Below are positions 34,133 through 42,358 of a stretch of DNA of 53,851 bases, one piece after another. The position numbers were made by a program, and so were the translations under genes. Origin of the DNA: Clostridia bacterium (GTDB lineage: Bacteria; Bacillota; Clostridia; Oscillospirales; CAG-272); the NCBI GenBank assembly GCA_017461055.1, contig JAFTZI010000116.1, positions 1 to 53,851 of the forward strand. Reading direction: 5' to 3'. The notes below the pieces were generated by a model. It was not told the origin of the DNA and did not search any database. It saw only the letters and a list, made by a program, of their open reading frames with translations. Within the stretch, counting starts at the first letter, position 1. Every line of letters starts with the position of its first letter.

Positions 34133-35319
34133 TAGAAAAGCTAATAAAGGATTATCATGATAAGGAAAATCCTTACGTACGTGTGCGTGTGGGACGCTTT
34201 GCGGGAATTGTAGGCATAGTGGCAAATGTATTATTGTTTGCAATTAAGCTTGTTATTGGCTTACTGTGCGGCAGTATATCTATAATAGCAGATTCATTGA
34301 ATAACTTGTCTGATTCAGGCTCAAATGCTTTAACTGTTGTTGGCTACACCATATCCGGCAAGCCTGCTGACAAGGATCACCCATACGGTCATGCAAGAAT
34401 GGAATATCTGGCAAGCCTGTTTATTTCTATAATTGTCACCTTTTTGGGCTTTGAAATGCTAACAACATCAATCGAAAAGCTGATAGGCGAGCCAAATGAG
34501 CAAAGCTATGACAAAATTGCCATTATAATTATGGCATCAACAGTCATTGTAAAAATCATAATTGCCATTATGAATTTTAAGCTTGGAAGGCATATTGACT
34601 CGAAAGCTCTTAAGGCAACTGCTATTGACAGTATCAGTGACGTAATTGCCACATTGGCAGTTGTTGTAGGTATGCTGATTACTCCATATACAGGACCTTA
34701 TACCGACGGTATTATAGGCATTGTAATTGCAGCTTATATAATGGTAATGGGAATTAAGCTTGTAATCGAATCATCAAACACATTGATAGGCGAAGCGCCA
34801 AGTACAGAATTTACTCACGAAATTATCAAAAAAATCAAGAGCTATGAGGGAGTTTTAGGTATTCACGACCTTGTAATACATTCCTATGGCGCAAACAGAT
34901 GCTTTGCAACGGTACACGTGGAAATTGACGCGGACGGTGAGATAATGCACAGTCACGATTTAATGGATAATATCGAAGCGGATTTTCTAAAAAATGAGGG
35001 AATAAACCTTGTTATTCATATGGACCCAATATCTGTTTCCGACCGGGAAACCAATGAGCTAAGGCATAAGTGTATGGACATTGTTTCTGAGCTTTCTCAG
35101 GAATATTCACACCCTCTTTCATTGCATGACTTCAGAATAGTTAAGGGGGTTACCCACACCAACGTGCTCTTTGATGTAAGCGCTTCAAATGATTTTGTGT
35201 TAACAAATGAGGAGCTTTGCTCCGAGCTTTCAAATAGAATAAAGGAAATTAATCCGCTTTACCACCTTGTTTTAACAATCGATAGGGATTACTATTCCGA
35301 AAGATATGGAGAGGATTAA
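34129..35319 (+). CDS. Cation diffusion facilitator (probable Mn/Fe/Zn exporter)
   Basis: 396 residues from ATG 34129; AAAGGAAGA lies just ahead and the start overlaps the upstream stop by 4 bases. Six membrane helices and a C-terminal cytoplasmic domain are present. The transport-site residues appear to be Asp55 and Asn59 in helix 2 (ADSLNN) and Asp167 and Asp171 in helix 5 (AIDSISD). Zinc CDFs have His in the third position; the Asp there points towards manganese, as in B. subtilis MneS-type proteins. The DHPYGHAR loop and a long C-terminal domain are typical. The metal is inferred, not shown. Confidence 0.9.
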   Translation: MIEKLIKDYHDKENPYVRVRVGRFAGIVGIVANVLLFAIKLVIGLLCGSISIIADSLNNLSDSGSNALTVVGYTISGKPADKDHPYGHARMEYLASLFISIIVTFLGFEMLTTSIEKLIGEPNEQSYDKIAIIIMASTVIVKIIIAIMNFKLGRHIDSKALKATAIDSISDVIATLAVVVGMLITPYTGPYTDGIIGIVIAAYIMVMGIKLVIESSNTLIGEAPSTEFTHEIIKKIKSYEGVLGIHDLVIHSYGANRCFATVHVEIDADGEIMHSHDLMDNIEADFLKNEGINLVIHMDPISVSDRETNELRHKCMDIVSELSQEYSHPLSLHDFRIVKGVTHTNVLFDVSASNDFVLTNEELCSELSNRIKEINPLYHLVLTIDRDYYSERYGED

Positions 35320-35321
35320 AA

Positions 35322-37340
35322 ATGAAAAAAATTTATGTTGCCTTTTTCCTAATAGTAACTGCCTTTGTTTTGTGCTTAAGCGCAAACGCCGCGCTTGTTT
35401 CGGTTGAGGCAGATGACGGTCGCGTTTTTTCTTCTGGAAATTCAGAGTTTTATTTGCCGTCATATGTTTCCCCAAGCAGTGTAAAGCTTATTCACAACGG
35501 AGACTATGACCTTGATTATCAAAACGCATCAGGCGAAAGAGTAGAGCTTGTAAGCGGCACAGTTATTGATTTAACTCCCTTTAAGGATACGCTTTCCACA
35601 GGACAGGATGTATATGTTTTAAAGCATTATGTTGACGGTTATGCGGCAGATTTAAAATTCTATTTTGCAAGCAATCTGCCAAGCATTCACATTGAAACCT
35701 CAATCGGTGAGAGTGTGCTTACAAGTACAAACGGTAAGGACACAAGCTCCAAAATTGCAATTGTAAACAAGGACGGAAGCTATGAATACGGTGATACCGA
35801 CAGCACTTATAGCGAAATTAAGGTAAGAGGAAACACCACAAAGGACTATGCAAAAAAGCCATTCCAAATTAAGCTTAGCACTAAAACAGACCTTTACGGT
35901 ATGGGAGAGAGCAAAACTTGGATTTTGCTTGCCAATTATCTTGACCAGTCACAGCTTCGTAATAGCGTAATGTATGAAATAGGCAAGCTTTTAGGAATGC
36001 ACACAAGCCAGTTTAAAAGCGTTGATGTGTTTATTGACGGTGAGTATTACGGAATATACCTGCTTTGCGAAAAGGTGCAAATCAGTAGCGCAAGACTTGA
36101 TATTGTTGAGCTTGAAAAGCTTAATGATGCCTTGAATGCAGCATACGAACAAACTCCTGTCAAGGTAAACGGAATTGCAAATACCATAATTACCGAGTAT
36201 ACCTACATACCAAACGTGGTAAATCCTACTGATATAACAGGCGGATATTTAGTAGAGCTTGACAATAACTATTGGAGAAACGAGCTTTGCTATTTTGTAA
36301 CAGCCTACGGTAACCACTATGTTGTTAAATCTCCCGAATATGCTTCAAAGGAGCAGGTGGAATATATAGCTACGCTGTTTGGGGAAATGGAAGAAGCCAT
36401 AATGTCAAATACAGGCTATAATAGACTGAATAAGCATTATTCGGAGTATATTGATGTTGATTCCTTCGTGTATGCCTACATAGTGGCTGAATTTAGCCGA
36501 AACTATGATGCAGGCTCATCAAGCATGTATTTTTATAAGGATGCAGACAAAAACGGAGAATATTCAAAAATATTCAAAGGACCGCTATGGGACTGTGATA
36601 ACACCCTCGGCAACATCCATAAAAACGGAGCATCCAATACAGAGGGCTATTGGGCAAGAGAAAGAAGCATATGGGGCGGTCTTACATCTCACTATGATTT
36701 CAATTCCAAGGTAACAGAAGCGCTTAGCAAAAACTATGATGCAATCTTTGATATGATAGATGCAGGTGGCTTTATCTACAAGCAGGTAGAGGAAATCGGC
36801 TCATCAATTTATATGGAAAGAGCAAGATGGCATTCCGATAACTATGCACAATGGCCGCTTTATTATGATGGCAATCACTATGATAGATGGCAATCATCCC
36901 CTGTGTTTAACTTTATAGACGGATATTATTCTTATGATATGGACAGAGACGATTCAACCGTAATAGGCTATCTTTGCGAGCATATTGAGAACAGACTTAA
37001 CTGGCTTGCAGAGGAATGGGGATGCGATGTTACACTTCGTGAAAGAAGCTTCGTTTTGCCCGAGCCGGAACCAACCCCCGATCCCGAACCAACTCCCGAT
37101 CCCGAGCCAACTCCTGATCCTGAGCCGACACCTAACCCAAATCCAACTCCCAATCCAAACCCGGACGACACACAAAACAACGACACAACTAACAACAATC
37201 CTGCAGACAGGGACGATGGTAACGACAATGATGATAAAAAGGATTTTCCTGTAATAGCGGTTGTCAGCGTAGCCTCTGTTGCAGTAATATGTATTGTTGT
37301 AGCAATTGTTGTGGTAGTCAAGCTTAAGAGTAAGGTATAA
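35322..37340 (+). CDS. CotH-domain surface protein with Pro-Glu/Asp repeat stalk
   Basis: 672 residues. Signal peptide (about 1-24), an N-terminal beta region, a CotH kinase-like domain (about 120-560) with EIKVRGNTTKDYAKKPF, YLLCEKVQ and the metal-binding-type GPLWDCDNTLGN, then a proline-rich repeat stalk (about 580-615), an Asn/Asp-rich stretch, one membrane helix and a basic tail. CotH enzymes phosphorylate serines on secreted or spore-coat proteins. It is only 2 bases after the CDF gene. The stalk and anchor suggest display on the cell or spore surface. Confidence 0.88.
   Translation: MKKIYVAFFLIVTAFVLCLSANAALVSVEADDGRVFSSGNSEFYLPSYVSPSSVKLIHNGDYDLDYQNASGERVELVSGTVIDLTPFKDTLSTGQDVYVLKHYVDGYAADLKFYFASNLPSIHIETSIGESVLTSTNGKDTSSKIAIVNKDGSYEYGDTDSTYSEIKVRGNTTKDYAKKPFQIKLSTKTDLYGMGESKTWILLANYLDQSQLRNSVMYEIGKLLGMHTSQFKSVDVFIDGEYYGIYLLCEKVQISSARLDIVELEKLNDALNAAYEQTPVKVNGIANTIITEYTYIPNVVNPTDITGGYLVELDNNYWRNELCYFVTAYGNHYVVKSPEYASKEQVEYIATLFGEMEEAIMSNTGYNRLNKHYSEYIDVDSFVYAYIVAEFSRNYDAGSSSMYFYKDADKNGEYSKIFKGPLWDCDNTLGNIHKNGASNTEGYWARERSIWGGLTSHYDFNSKVTEALSKNYDAIFDMIDAGGFIYKQVEEIGSSIYMERARWHSDNYAQWPLYYDGNHYDRWQSSPVFNFIDGYYSYDMDRDDSTVIGYLCEHIENRLNWLAEEWGCDVTLRERSFVLPEPEPTPDPEPTPDPEPTPDPEPTPNPNPTPNPNPDDTQNNDTTNNNPADRDDGNDNDDKKDFPVIAVVSVASVAVICIVVAIVVVVKLKSKV
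37059..37165 (+). repeat. In-gene Pro-Glu/Asp-Pro-Thr coding repeat
   Basis: Tandem units encoding PDPEPT, then PNPNPT variants, inside the CotH-domain gene. The DNA units differ at wobble positions, so the array is not freshly expanded. Confidence 0.85.
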
Positions 37341-37341
37341 T

Positions 37342-37382
37342 AAATTTGCGTGATGCACAAAAGAGCATCACGCAAATTTTTT
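37342..37382 (+). terminator. Intrinsic terminator after the CotH-domain gene
   Basis: A 15-bp perfect stem (37342-37356 with 37365-37379), then a T run. Confidence 0.92.
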
Positions 37383-37434
37383 GTTATTTGAATAAAGCTG
37401 AAAAATTTACTGCATATTACAAAAAAGGAGTAAT

Positions 37435-37884
37435 ATGCGTATGAAGATAATAATTTTAGAGAACAGGGAAGCAGAAAAAATCATTAATCATTTTATCAGC
37501 TATGGATTTTCAGAGTTTATTTTATTTGAAAGTTCAAACAAAAAAATAAACAAAGAGTATTATAGGCTCAACGACATTAATATAACTGCATTGAATGGAT
37601 TTCCATATGAAACCACCTTAGATAAGCTGTTAAAAATAAAAGGCAGTCTTAATGAAAGCTTTTTCGTTGTATACTCAAAAAGCATTGCTGATTTTGACAT
37701 TGAAAAAATAATTATAAGACACAAATCAAGTCAAAAAATAGCAACCCTTGTGGAGTACAATAAGGCTCTGTGCGCTGCTTTGCTTGAAAGCGAGGCGCTT
37801 GATTACTCACAAGGTGCTAAATCCCTCGAAAAAGAGGTGATTTTAAGAATGGGAGAAGATCAAGAAATAGTAGTGTATAAATAA
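37435..37884 (+). CDS. Short sugar-nucleotidyltransferase-like protein without catalytic loop
   Basis: 149 residues. The middle (ESFFVVYSKSIADFDIEKI) and the end (SLEKEVILRMGEDQEIVVYK) match the layout of glucose-1-phosphate cytidylyltransferase-type enzymes, where those places read roughly F..TYGDG..D.DI and LE.DV...L...G.L..YK. The N-terminal nucleotide-binding loop (GG.G.RL) and much of the remaining fold are missing, and the acidic YGDG is changed to YSKS. GGAG is 4 bases before the ATG; a second ATG at 37441 is possible. It may be a regulatory remnant or a decayed gene. Confidence 0.65.
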   Translation: MRMKIIILENREAEKIINHFISYGFSEFILFESSNKKINKEYYRLNDINITALNGFPYETTLDKLLKIKGSLNESFFVVYSKSIADFDIEKIIIRHKSSQKIATLVEYNKALCAALLESEALDYSQGAKSLEKEVILRMGEDQEIVVYK

Positions 37885-37908
37885 AGGGATGCAAAATGCA
37901 TCCCTTTT
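37883..37908. terminator. Bidirectional terminator between convergent genes
   Basis: An 11-bp stem (37883-37893 with 37897-37907) with an AAA loop and flanking A/T, between the nucleotidyltransferase-like gene and the ABC exporter operon. Confidence 0.85.
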
Positions 37909-37912
37909 GAAT

Positions 37913-39877
37913 TTATTCAAGCTCAAATGCTCCGGTATAAAGCTGATAATATTTGCCCTTTTGTGCAATTAAGTCATCGTGTGAGCCACGCTCAATAATT
38001 CTACCCTTGTCAAGAACCATAATAACATCTGAGTTCTTAACGGTTGAAAGCCTGTGCGCAATAACAAATACAGTTCGACCCTGCATAAGCGCATCCATAC
38101 CCGCAGAAACAATGGATTCGGTTCTTGTATCAATAGAGGACGTAGCCTCATCAAGAATCATAACAGGAGGGTCGGCAACAGCCGCTCTTGCAATGGAAAT
38201 AAGCTGTCTTTGTCCTTGTGAAAGACCGCTTCCGCTACCTGTCAGCATAGTGTTATAGCCATCCGGTAGCATTTCAATAAAGGAATGAGCATTAGCGCGC
38301 TTAGCAGCCGCTATACATTCTTCATCTGTTGCATCAAGCTTACCGTATCTTATATTGTCCATAACAGTTCCTGTAAATAGGTTTACATCCTGTAAAACAA
38401 CACCAAGAGAGCGTCTTAAATCGTCCTTCTTAATTTTGTTAATGTTGATTCCGTCATATCTGATTTTACCGTCTGCAATATCATAGAAGCGATTAATTAG
38501 ATTGGTAATGGTAGTCTTACCCGCACCTGTTGCACCAACAAAGGCAATTTTTTGTCCGGGCTCGGCATAAATTGAAACATCGTGCAAAACAATTTTGTCT
38601 TCAACATAACCAAAGTCAACCTCATTAAGCCTTACATCGCCCATTAGTCTTGTGTAGGTAACTGTTCCGTCGGCAGAGTGAGGATGCTTCCAGGCCCAAA
38701 TGCCTGTGCGCTCATTAGTTTCAGTTAGCTGTCCGTTTTCGTCATACTTAGCGTTAACAAGGGTAACGTAACCGTTGTCAACCTCAGGCTCCTCATCAAG
38801 AAGCTCAAAAATACGTTCAGCTCCTGCAAGAGCCATAATTATTGCATTAGATTGCTGTGAAAGCTGAGAAACGTTGTTAGTAAACTGCTTTGACAAGCCA
38901 AGAAAGGCAACAACCGTACCGATTGTAAACAGCTCAGTGCCCGTTATAGAAACATTTGTAACACCGTTAGTAAACAATAAGCTGCCTATTAAAACAAGAA
39001 ATACATATAAAATATGACCTAAGTTGTTCATTATAGGCATAAGAGTATTAGCTCTTATATTTGCATTTGTAGAGTCGGAGCAAAGCTTAGAATTAAGCTT
39101 ATCAAACCGTTCCTTGCTCTTAGGCTCATAGTTAAACACCTTAACAACCTTTTGTCCGTTAATCATCTCCTCAACATATCCCTCGGTTGCGCCTAAGGAT
39201 TCCTGTTGCATTCTGAAGTACTTAGCACCGCTTCCACCGATTTTCTTTGTAACGAATGTCATTACAATAACACCGCAAACAATAACAAGCGTCATCCAAA
39301 AGCTCATAGAGAGCATAATTACCGTAACAGTGCAAAGTATTATAACAGTATTAATGATTTGTGGAATAGATTGAGAAATTAACTGCCTTAAGGAGTCAAT
39401 ATCGTTTGTATAATGGGACATAATATCACCGCGTGCGTGTGTGTCAAAATACTTGATAGGAAGCTTCTGCATTTTGCCAAACATAAGCGTACGTAGCTTG
39501 TGGAGTGAGCCTTGAGTAACAACCGCCATGGTTCTTGTTTGAATAAAGGCAGAAACAAGTCCCACGACATAAATACAAGCAAGAATTGAAACAGCAGTAA
39601 TGACAGGAGGTAAATAGGTATCAAGAGCCGTGCCTGTGCTCATACCGCTTTGCATTTCCTTTAATGCAGTGGATACGGTATCAATTACATATTTTTGGAA
39701 AATTGAAGGGCAAGCAGTGGCAATAGCGCTTAAGCAAATACATATCAAAACAATAATGAAAGGCGCTTTGTAAAAAGAGAATAAAAGCTTTAAAAATCTT
39801 GAGAATGTACCTTTTTTAAGCTTTTTCATAGGTCTGCCCATATTAGGCTGACGCGGATTTTTGACTGTCTTATTCAT
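37913..39877 (-). CDS. ABC exporter half, consensus catalytic Glu
   Basis: 654 residues: basic N terminus, six-helix exporter domain (about 30-345), ATPase domain with Walker A GATGAGKTT, Walker B MILDEATSSID and H loop AHRLST. Its signature is LSQGQ instead of LSGGQ. Combined with the partner gene this is the classic asymmetric heterodimer (BmrCD, LmrCD, TM287/288): this subunit gives the active Walker site. A connector of about 40 extra residues lies just before the ATPase domain. It overlaps the upstream partner by 8 bases. The substrate is unknown; multidrug or lipid export is likely. Confidence 0.93.
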   Translation of the reverse strand: MNKTVKNPRQPNMGRPMKKLKKGTFSRFLKLLFSFYKAPFIIVLICICLSAIATACPSIFQKYVIDTVSTALKEMQSGMSTGTALDTYLPPVITAVSILACIYVVGLVSAFIQTRTMAVVTQGSLHKLRTLMFGKMQKLPIKYFDTHARGDIMSHYTNDIDSLRQLISQSIPQIINTVIILCTVTVIMLSMSFWMTLVIVCGVIVMTFVTKKIGGSGAKYFRMQQESLGATEGYVEEMINGQKVVKVFNYEPKSKERFDKLNSKLCSDSTNANIRANTLMPIMNNLGHILYVFLVLIGSLLFTNGVTNVSITGTELFTIGTVVAFLGLSKQFTNNVSQLSQQSNAIIMALAGAERIFELLDEEPEVDNGYVTLVNAKYDENGQLTETNERTGIWAWKHPHSADGTVTYTRLMGDVRLNEVDFGYVEDKIVLHDVSIYAEPGQKIAFVGATGAGKTTITNLINRFYDIADGKIRYDGININKIKKDDLRRSLGVVLQDVNLFTGTVMDNIRYGKLDATDEECIAAAKRANAHSFIEMLPDGYNTMLTGSGSGLSQGQRQLISIARAAVADPPVMILDEATSSIDTRTESIVSAGMDALMQGRTVFVIAHRLSTVKNSDVIMVLDKGRIIERGSHDDLIAQKGKYYQLYTGAFELE

Positions 39878-41690
39878 CGTTACCTGCTCCCTTCATCTGT
39901 GATGTGTAAATTTCCTTATAAATCTCACTTGATTCAAGGAGAGAGTCGTGGTTGCCAATAGCATTTATTTTACCGTCGTCAAGAATAACAATAACGTCAG
40001 CATCCTGAACGCTTGAAATACGTTGAGCAATGATAATCTTGGTAGTGTCCGGAATCTCCTCAGCCATAGCCTTACGAATCATAGCATCTGTTCTTGTATC
40101 AACAGCACTTGTAGAGTCATCAAGAATTAAGATTTTTGGCTTTTTAAGAAGAGTTCTCGCAATGCAAAGCCTCTGCTTTTGTCCACCGGAAACATTGGTG
40201 CCACCCTGTTCAATATAAGTGTCATATTTTTCAGGAAAGCCCTGTATAAACTCATCAGCACAGGAAAGCTGACATGCTCTTACAAGCTCCTCATCAGTTG
40301 CATTTTCGTTACCCCAACGTAAATTTTCCTTGATAGTGCCTGAGAACAAAACATTCTTTTGCAAAACAATGCCAACAGCGTCACGCAGGGTCACAATGTC
40401 ATAATCTCTTACATCAATACCGCCAACCAAAACTCTGCCGCTTGTAACATCATAAAGACGGGGGATAAGCTGTATGAGAGTTGATTTAGAGCTACCTGTA
40501 CCGCCGATAATACCAACGGTTTGTCCCGATTTGATGTTTAAATTAATGCTTGAAAGAGCATATTTTTCAGCCTTTTGTGAATACTTAAAGCTTACGTTTT
40601 CAAAGGTAATATCACCATTTTTAACTTCGTTTACAGGATTTGCGGGATTTTTAATAGTGGATTCCTCATCAATAATCTCACAAATACGGTTAGCGCTTTC
40701 AAGTGACATAGTGGTCATTACAAATATCATAGAAACCATCATTAAGCTCATAAGTATTTGCATACCGTAAGCCAAAAGTGTAGAGAAGTTGCCCACATCA
40801 AATGCTCGTCCACCGGAGGAAATAAGTAAATTAGAGCCAACTAAAAGTATTCCCACCATTAAAAAGTACATACAAAACTGCATAATAGGATTATTAAATG
40901 CAAGAATTTTTTCTGCTCGTGTAAAGTCATTTCGTACATCGTCTGAGGCAGCGTTGAATTTCTCGTTTTCGTAATCCTCACGTACAAAGGACTTAACAAC
41001 TCTCATTCCTGCAACGTTTTCCTGTATAGAGCCATTTAGCTTGTCGTATTTTTTGAAAACCTTTCTGAAAATAGGCATAGCCTTTTTGGATACCATAATA
41101 AGAGTAAAGGCAAGAATAGGAATAACAACGATAAATATCCACGCCATTTTTCCGCCTACTATGAAAGCCATAATAATGGAGAATACAAACATAAACGGAG
41201 AACGAATGGCAGTTCTTATAATCATCATAAAGGACTGCTGTACGTTTGTAACGTCAGTTGTAAGTCTTGTAACAAGACTTGATGTGGAGAATTTATCAAT
41301 ATTTTCAAAGGAGAAGTCCTGTGATTTTTCATAAAGTCCACGTCTTAAATTCTTAGCAAAGCCACAGGAAGCGCGGGAGCAATGTATACCTGCCAAAGTG
41401 CCGAACATAAGTGACAAAAGCGCAAGAACAACCAAAATTGCGCAAAGCACAGCAATTATAGGTATAATATTGTCGTAACCAACGGATTTTTGCATAGCTG
41501 TAATAATCGGCTTGGTAAAAATCAAATCGTCTAATTTAGACGGAGATTGAATAAAAGTAATAAGCTCACCTGCAATTGCGGGAATAAAGCATTCCATAAC
41601 AACCTCAAGCAAAACGAGCAGAGGGGAAAGAATGGAATTTATTTTATATTCACCGACAAAGGAAGCAAGCTTTTTAATAGTTTTCAGCAT
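39870..41690 (-). CDS. ABC exporter half, degenerate catalytic site
   Basis: 606 residues: six-helix domain, then ATPase domain with Walker A GGTGSSKST, signature VSGGQKQR and Walker B LILDDSTSAVD. The catalytic Glu is replaced by Asp, so its own site is the degenerate one, pairing with the LSQGQ signature of the partner. The H loop reads AQRISS (Gln for His), a further sign of degeneration. It is the first gene of the pair, with AAAGGA before the ATG and a perfect promoter upstream. Confidence 0.93.
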   Translation of the reverse strand: MLKTIKKLASFVGEYKINSILSPLLVLLEVVMECFIPAIAGELITFIQSPSKLDDLIFTKPIITAMQKSVGYDNIIPIIAVLCAILVVLALLSLMFGTLAGIHCSRASCGFAKNLRRGLYEKSQDFSFENIDKFSTSSLVTRLTTDVTNVQQSFMMIIRTAIRSPFMFVFSIIMAFIVGGKMAWIFIVVIPILAFTLIMVSKKAMPIFRKVFKKYDKLNGSIQENVAGMRVVKSFVREDYENEKFNAASDDVRNDFTRAEKILAFNNPIMQFCMYFLMVGILLVGSNLLISSGGRAFDVGNFSTLLAYGMQILMSLMMVSMIFVMTTMSLESANRICEIIDEESTIKNPANPVNEVKNGDITFENVSFKYSQKAEKYALSSINLNIKSGQTVGIIGGTGSSKSTLIQLIPRLYDVTSGRVLVGGIDVRDYDIVTLRDAVGIVLQKNVLFSGTIKENLRWGNENATDEELVRACQLSCADEFIQGFPEKYDTYIEQGGTNVSGGQKQRLCIARTLLKKPKILILDDSTSAVDTRTDAMIRKAMAEEIPDTTKIIIAQRISSVQDADVIVILDDGKINAIGNHDSLLESSEIYKEIYTSQMKGAGNDE

Positions 41691-41724
41691 ATCTTTTTCC
41701 TTTCTTAGATATAATTACCAGTAA

Positions 41725-41753
41725 ATTATAACACTGTAATATTTTAATGTCAA
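41725..41753 (-). promoter_or_regulatory. Consensus sigma-A promoter of the ABC exporter operon
   Basis: Minus strand: TTGACA at 41753-41748, 17 bases, TATAAT at 41730-41725, both perfect. Confidence 0.9.
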
Positions 41754-41784
41754 TTAATTAAAAATAATTTTTTGTGAAGAATTT

Positions 41785-41836
41785 GTAAAAAAAGCAATTG
41801 ATACACCGTTAAAAACGCGAGAAATATCAATTGCTT
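41785..41836 (-). terminator. Terminator of mrnC
   Basis: Arms 41826-41836 and 41792-41802 pair over 11 bp; the minus transcript then runs into a T run (A run at about 41787-41793 on the plus strand). Confidence 0.75.
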
Positions 41837-41841
41837 AAATT

Positions 41842-42216
41842 TTATTGTAATTCAGGATAGGCAAGACCGAAAAGCTCCTTAATCCTGTCCTGTTTTTTTA
41901 TCAAATGAAGATAGCCGAAAATTGCCTCAAAGCCTGTGGCAGTTTTATATTCAAGAGGCGAAGCGCTTTTTGGAATATTAAGATGGGAGCAATTTTTACC
42001 CCTTTTAAAAATAGATAATTCCTGTTCATTCAAGTTATTTTCGATGTTGGAAAAGGCACAGCACTGGTTAACGGCTGTAACATATTTCAAAGCTTCCCTG
42101 TTCAAATTGGCAGACTTTTCAAAGCCCTTTAAAATTAAAGCCTCTCTTATTAAAGTCTCAAGGACAGAATCTCCAAGATAAGCAAGCGCGCCTGCATTCA
42201 GTTGAAAAAAGTCCAT
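41842..42216 (-). CDS. mrnC: Mini-ribonuclease III
   Basis: 124 residues, RNase III catalytic fold without the dsRNA-binding domain. Catalytic acidic residues lie in AYLGDSVLE (Asp16, Glu20) and in the second helix TATGFEAIFGYLHL. It matures 23S rRNA ends in Firmicutes. It usually follows cysS; here it stands alone. AGGGAGG lies before the ATG. Confidence 0.94.
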   Translation of the reverse strand: MDFFQLNAGALAYLGDSVLETLIREALILKGFEKSANLNREALKYVTAVNQCCAFSNIENNLNEQELSIFKRGKNCSHLNIPKSASPLEYKTATGFEAIFGYLHLIKKQDRIKELFGLAYPELQ

Positions 42217-42258
42217 TTTATACCTCCCTTATCGAAAAATAAAAAAGCGTGTAAATAT

Positions 42259-42287
42259 ATGTTAACACAAATTAATACATTAATCAA
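42259..42287 (-). promoter_or_regulatory. Possible promoter of mrnC
   Basis: Minus strand: TTGATT at 42287-42282, 17 bases, TAACAT at 42264-42259. Confidence 0.4.
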
Positions 42288-42296
42288 GTCCAAGGG

Positions 42297-42325
42297 TTGA
42301 AAAAAGGACAAAATTGTGGTAAAAT
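42297..42325 (+). promoter_or_regulatory. Sigma-A promoter of the flavoprotein operon
   Basis: TTGAAA at 42297-42302, 17 bases, TAAAAT at 42320-42325. Confidence 0.7.
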
Positions 42326-42358
42326 AAAAGAAATTAATACCTGTTTGGAGGTAGATTA

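Noticed and set aside
37059..37165. Short repeats considered as a CRISPR-like or mobile repeat
   Set aside because: They are in-frame Pro-Glu/Asp-Pro-Thr codons of the CotH-domain protein with wobble differences; there are no spacers.
37913..41690. Glu-to-Asp change and LSQGQ signature in the ABC pair considered as decay
   Set aside because: This is the normal asymmetric pattern of heterodimeric exporters: one degenerate and one consensus ATP site.
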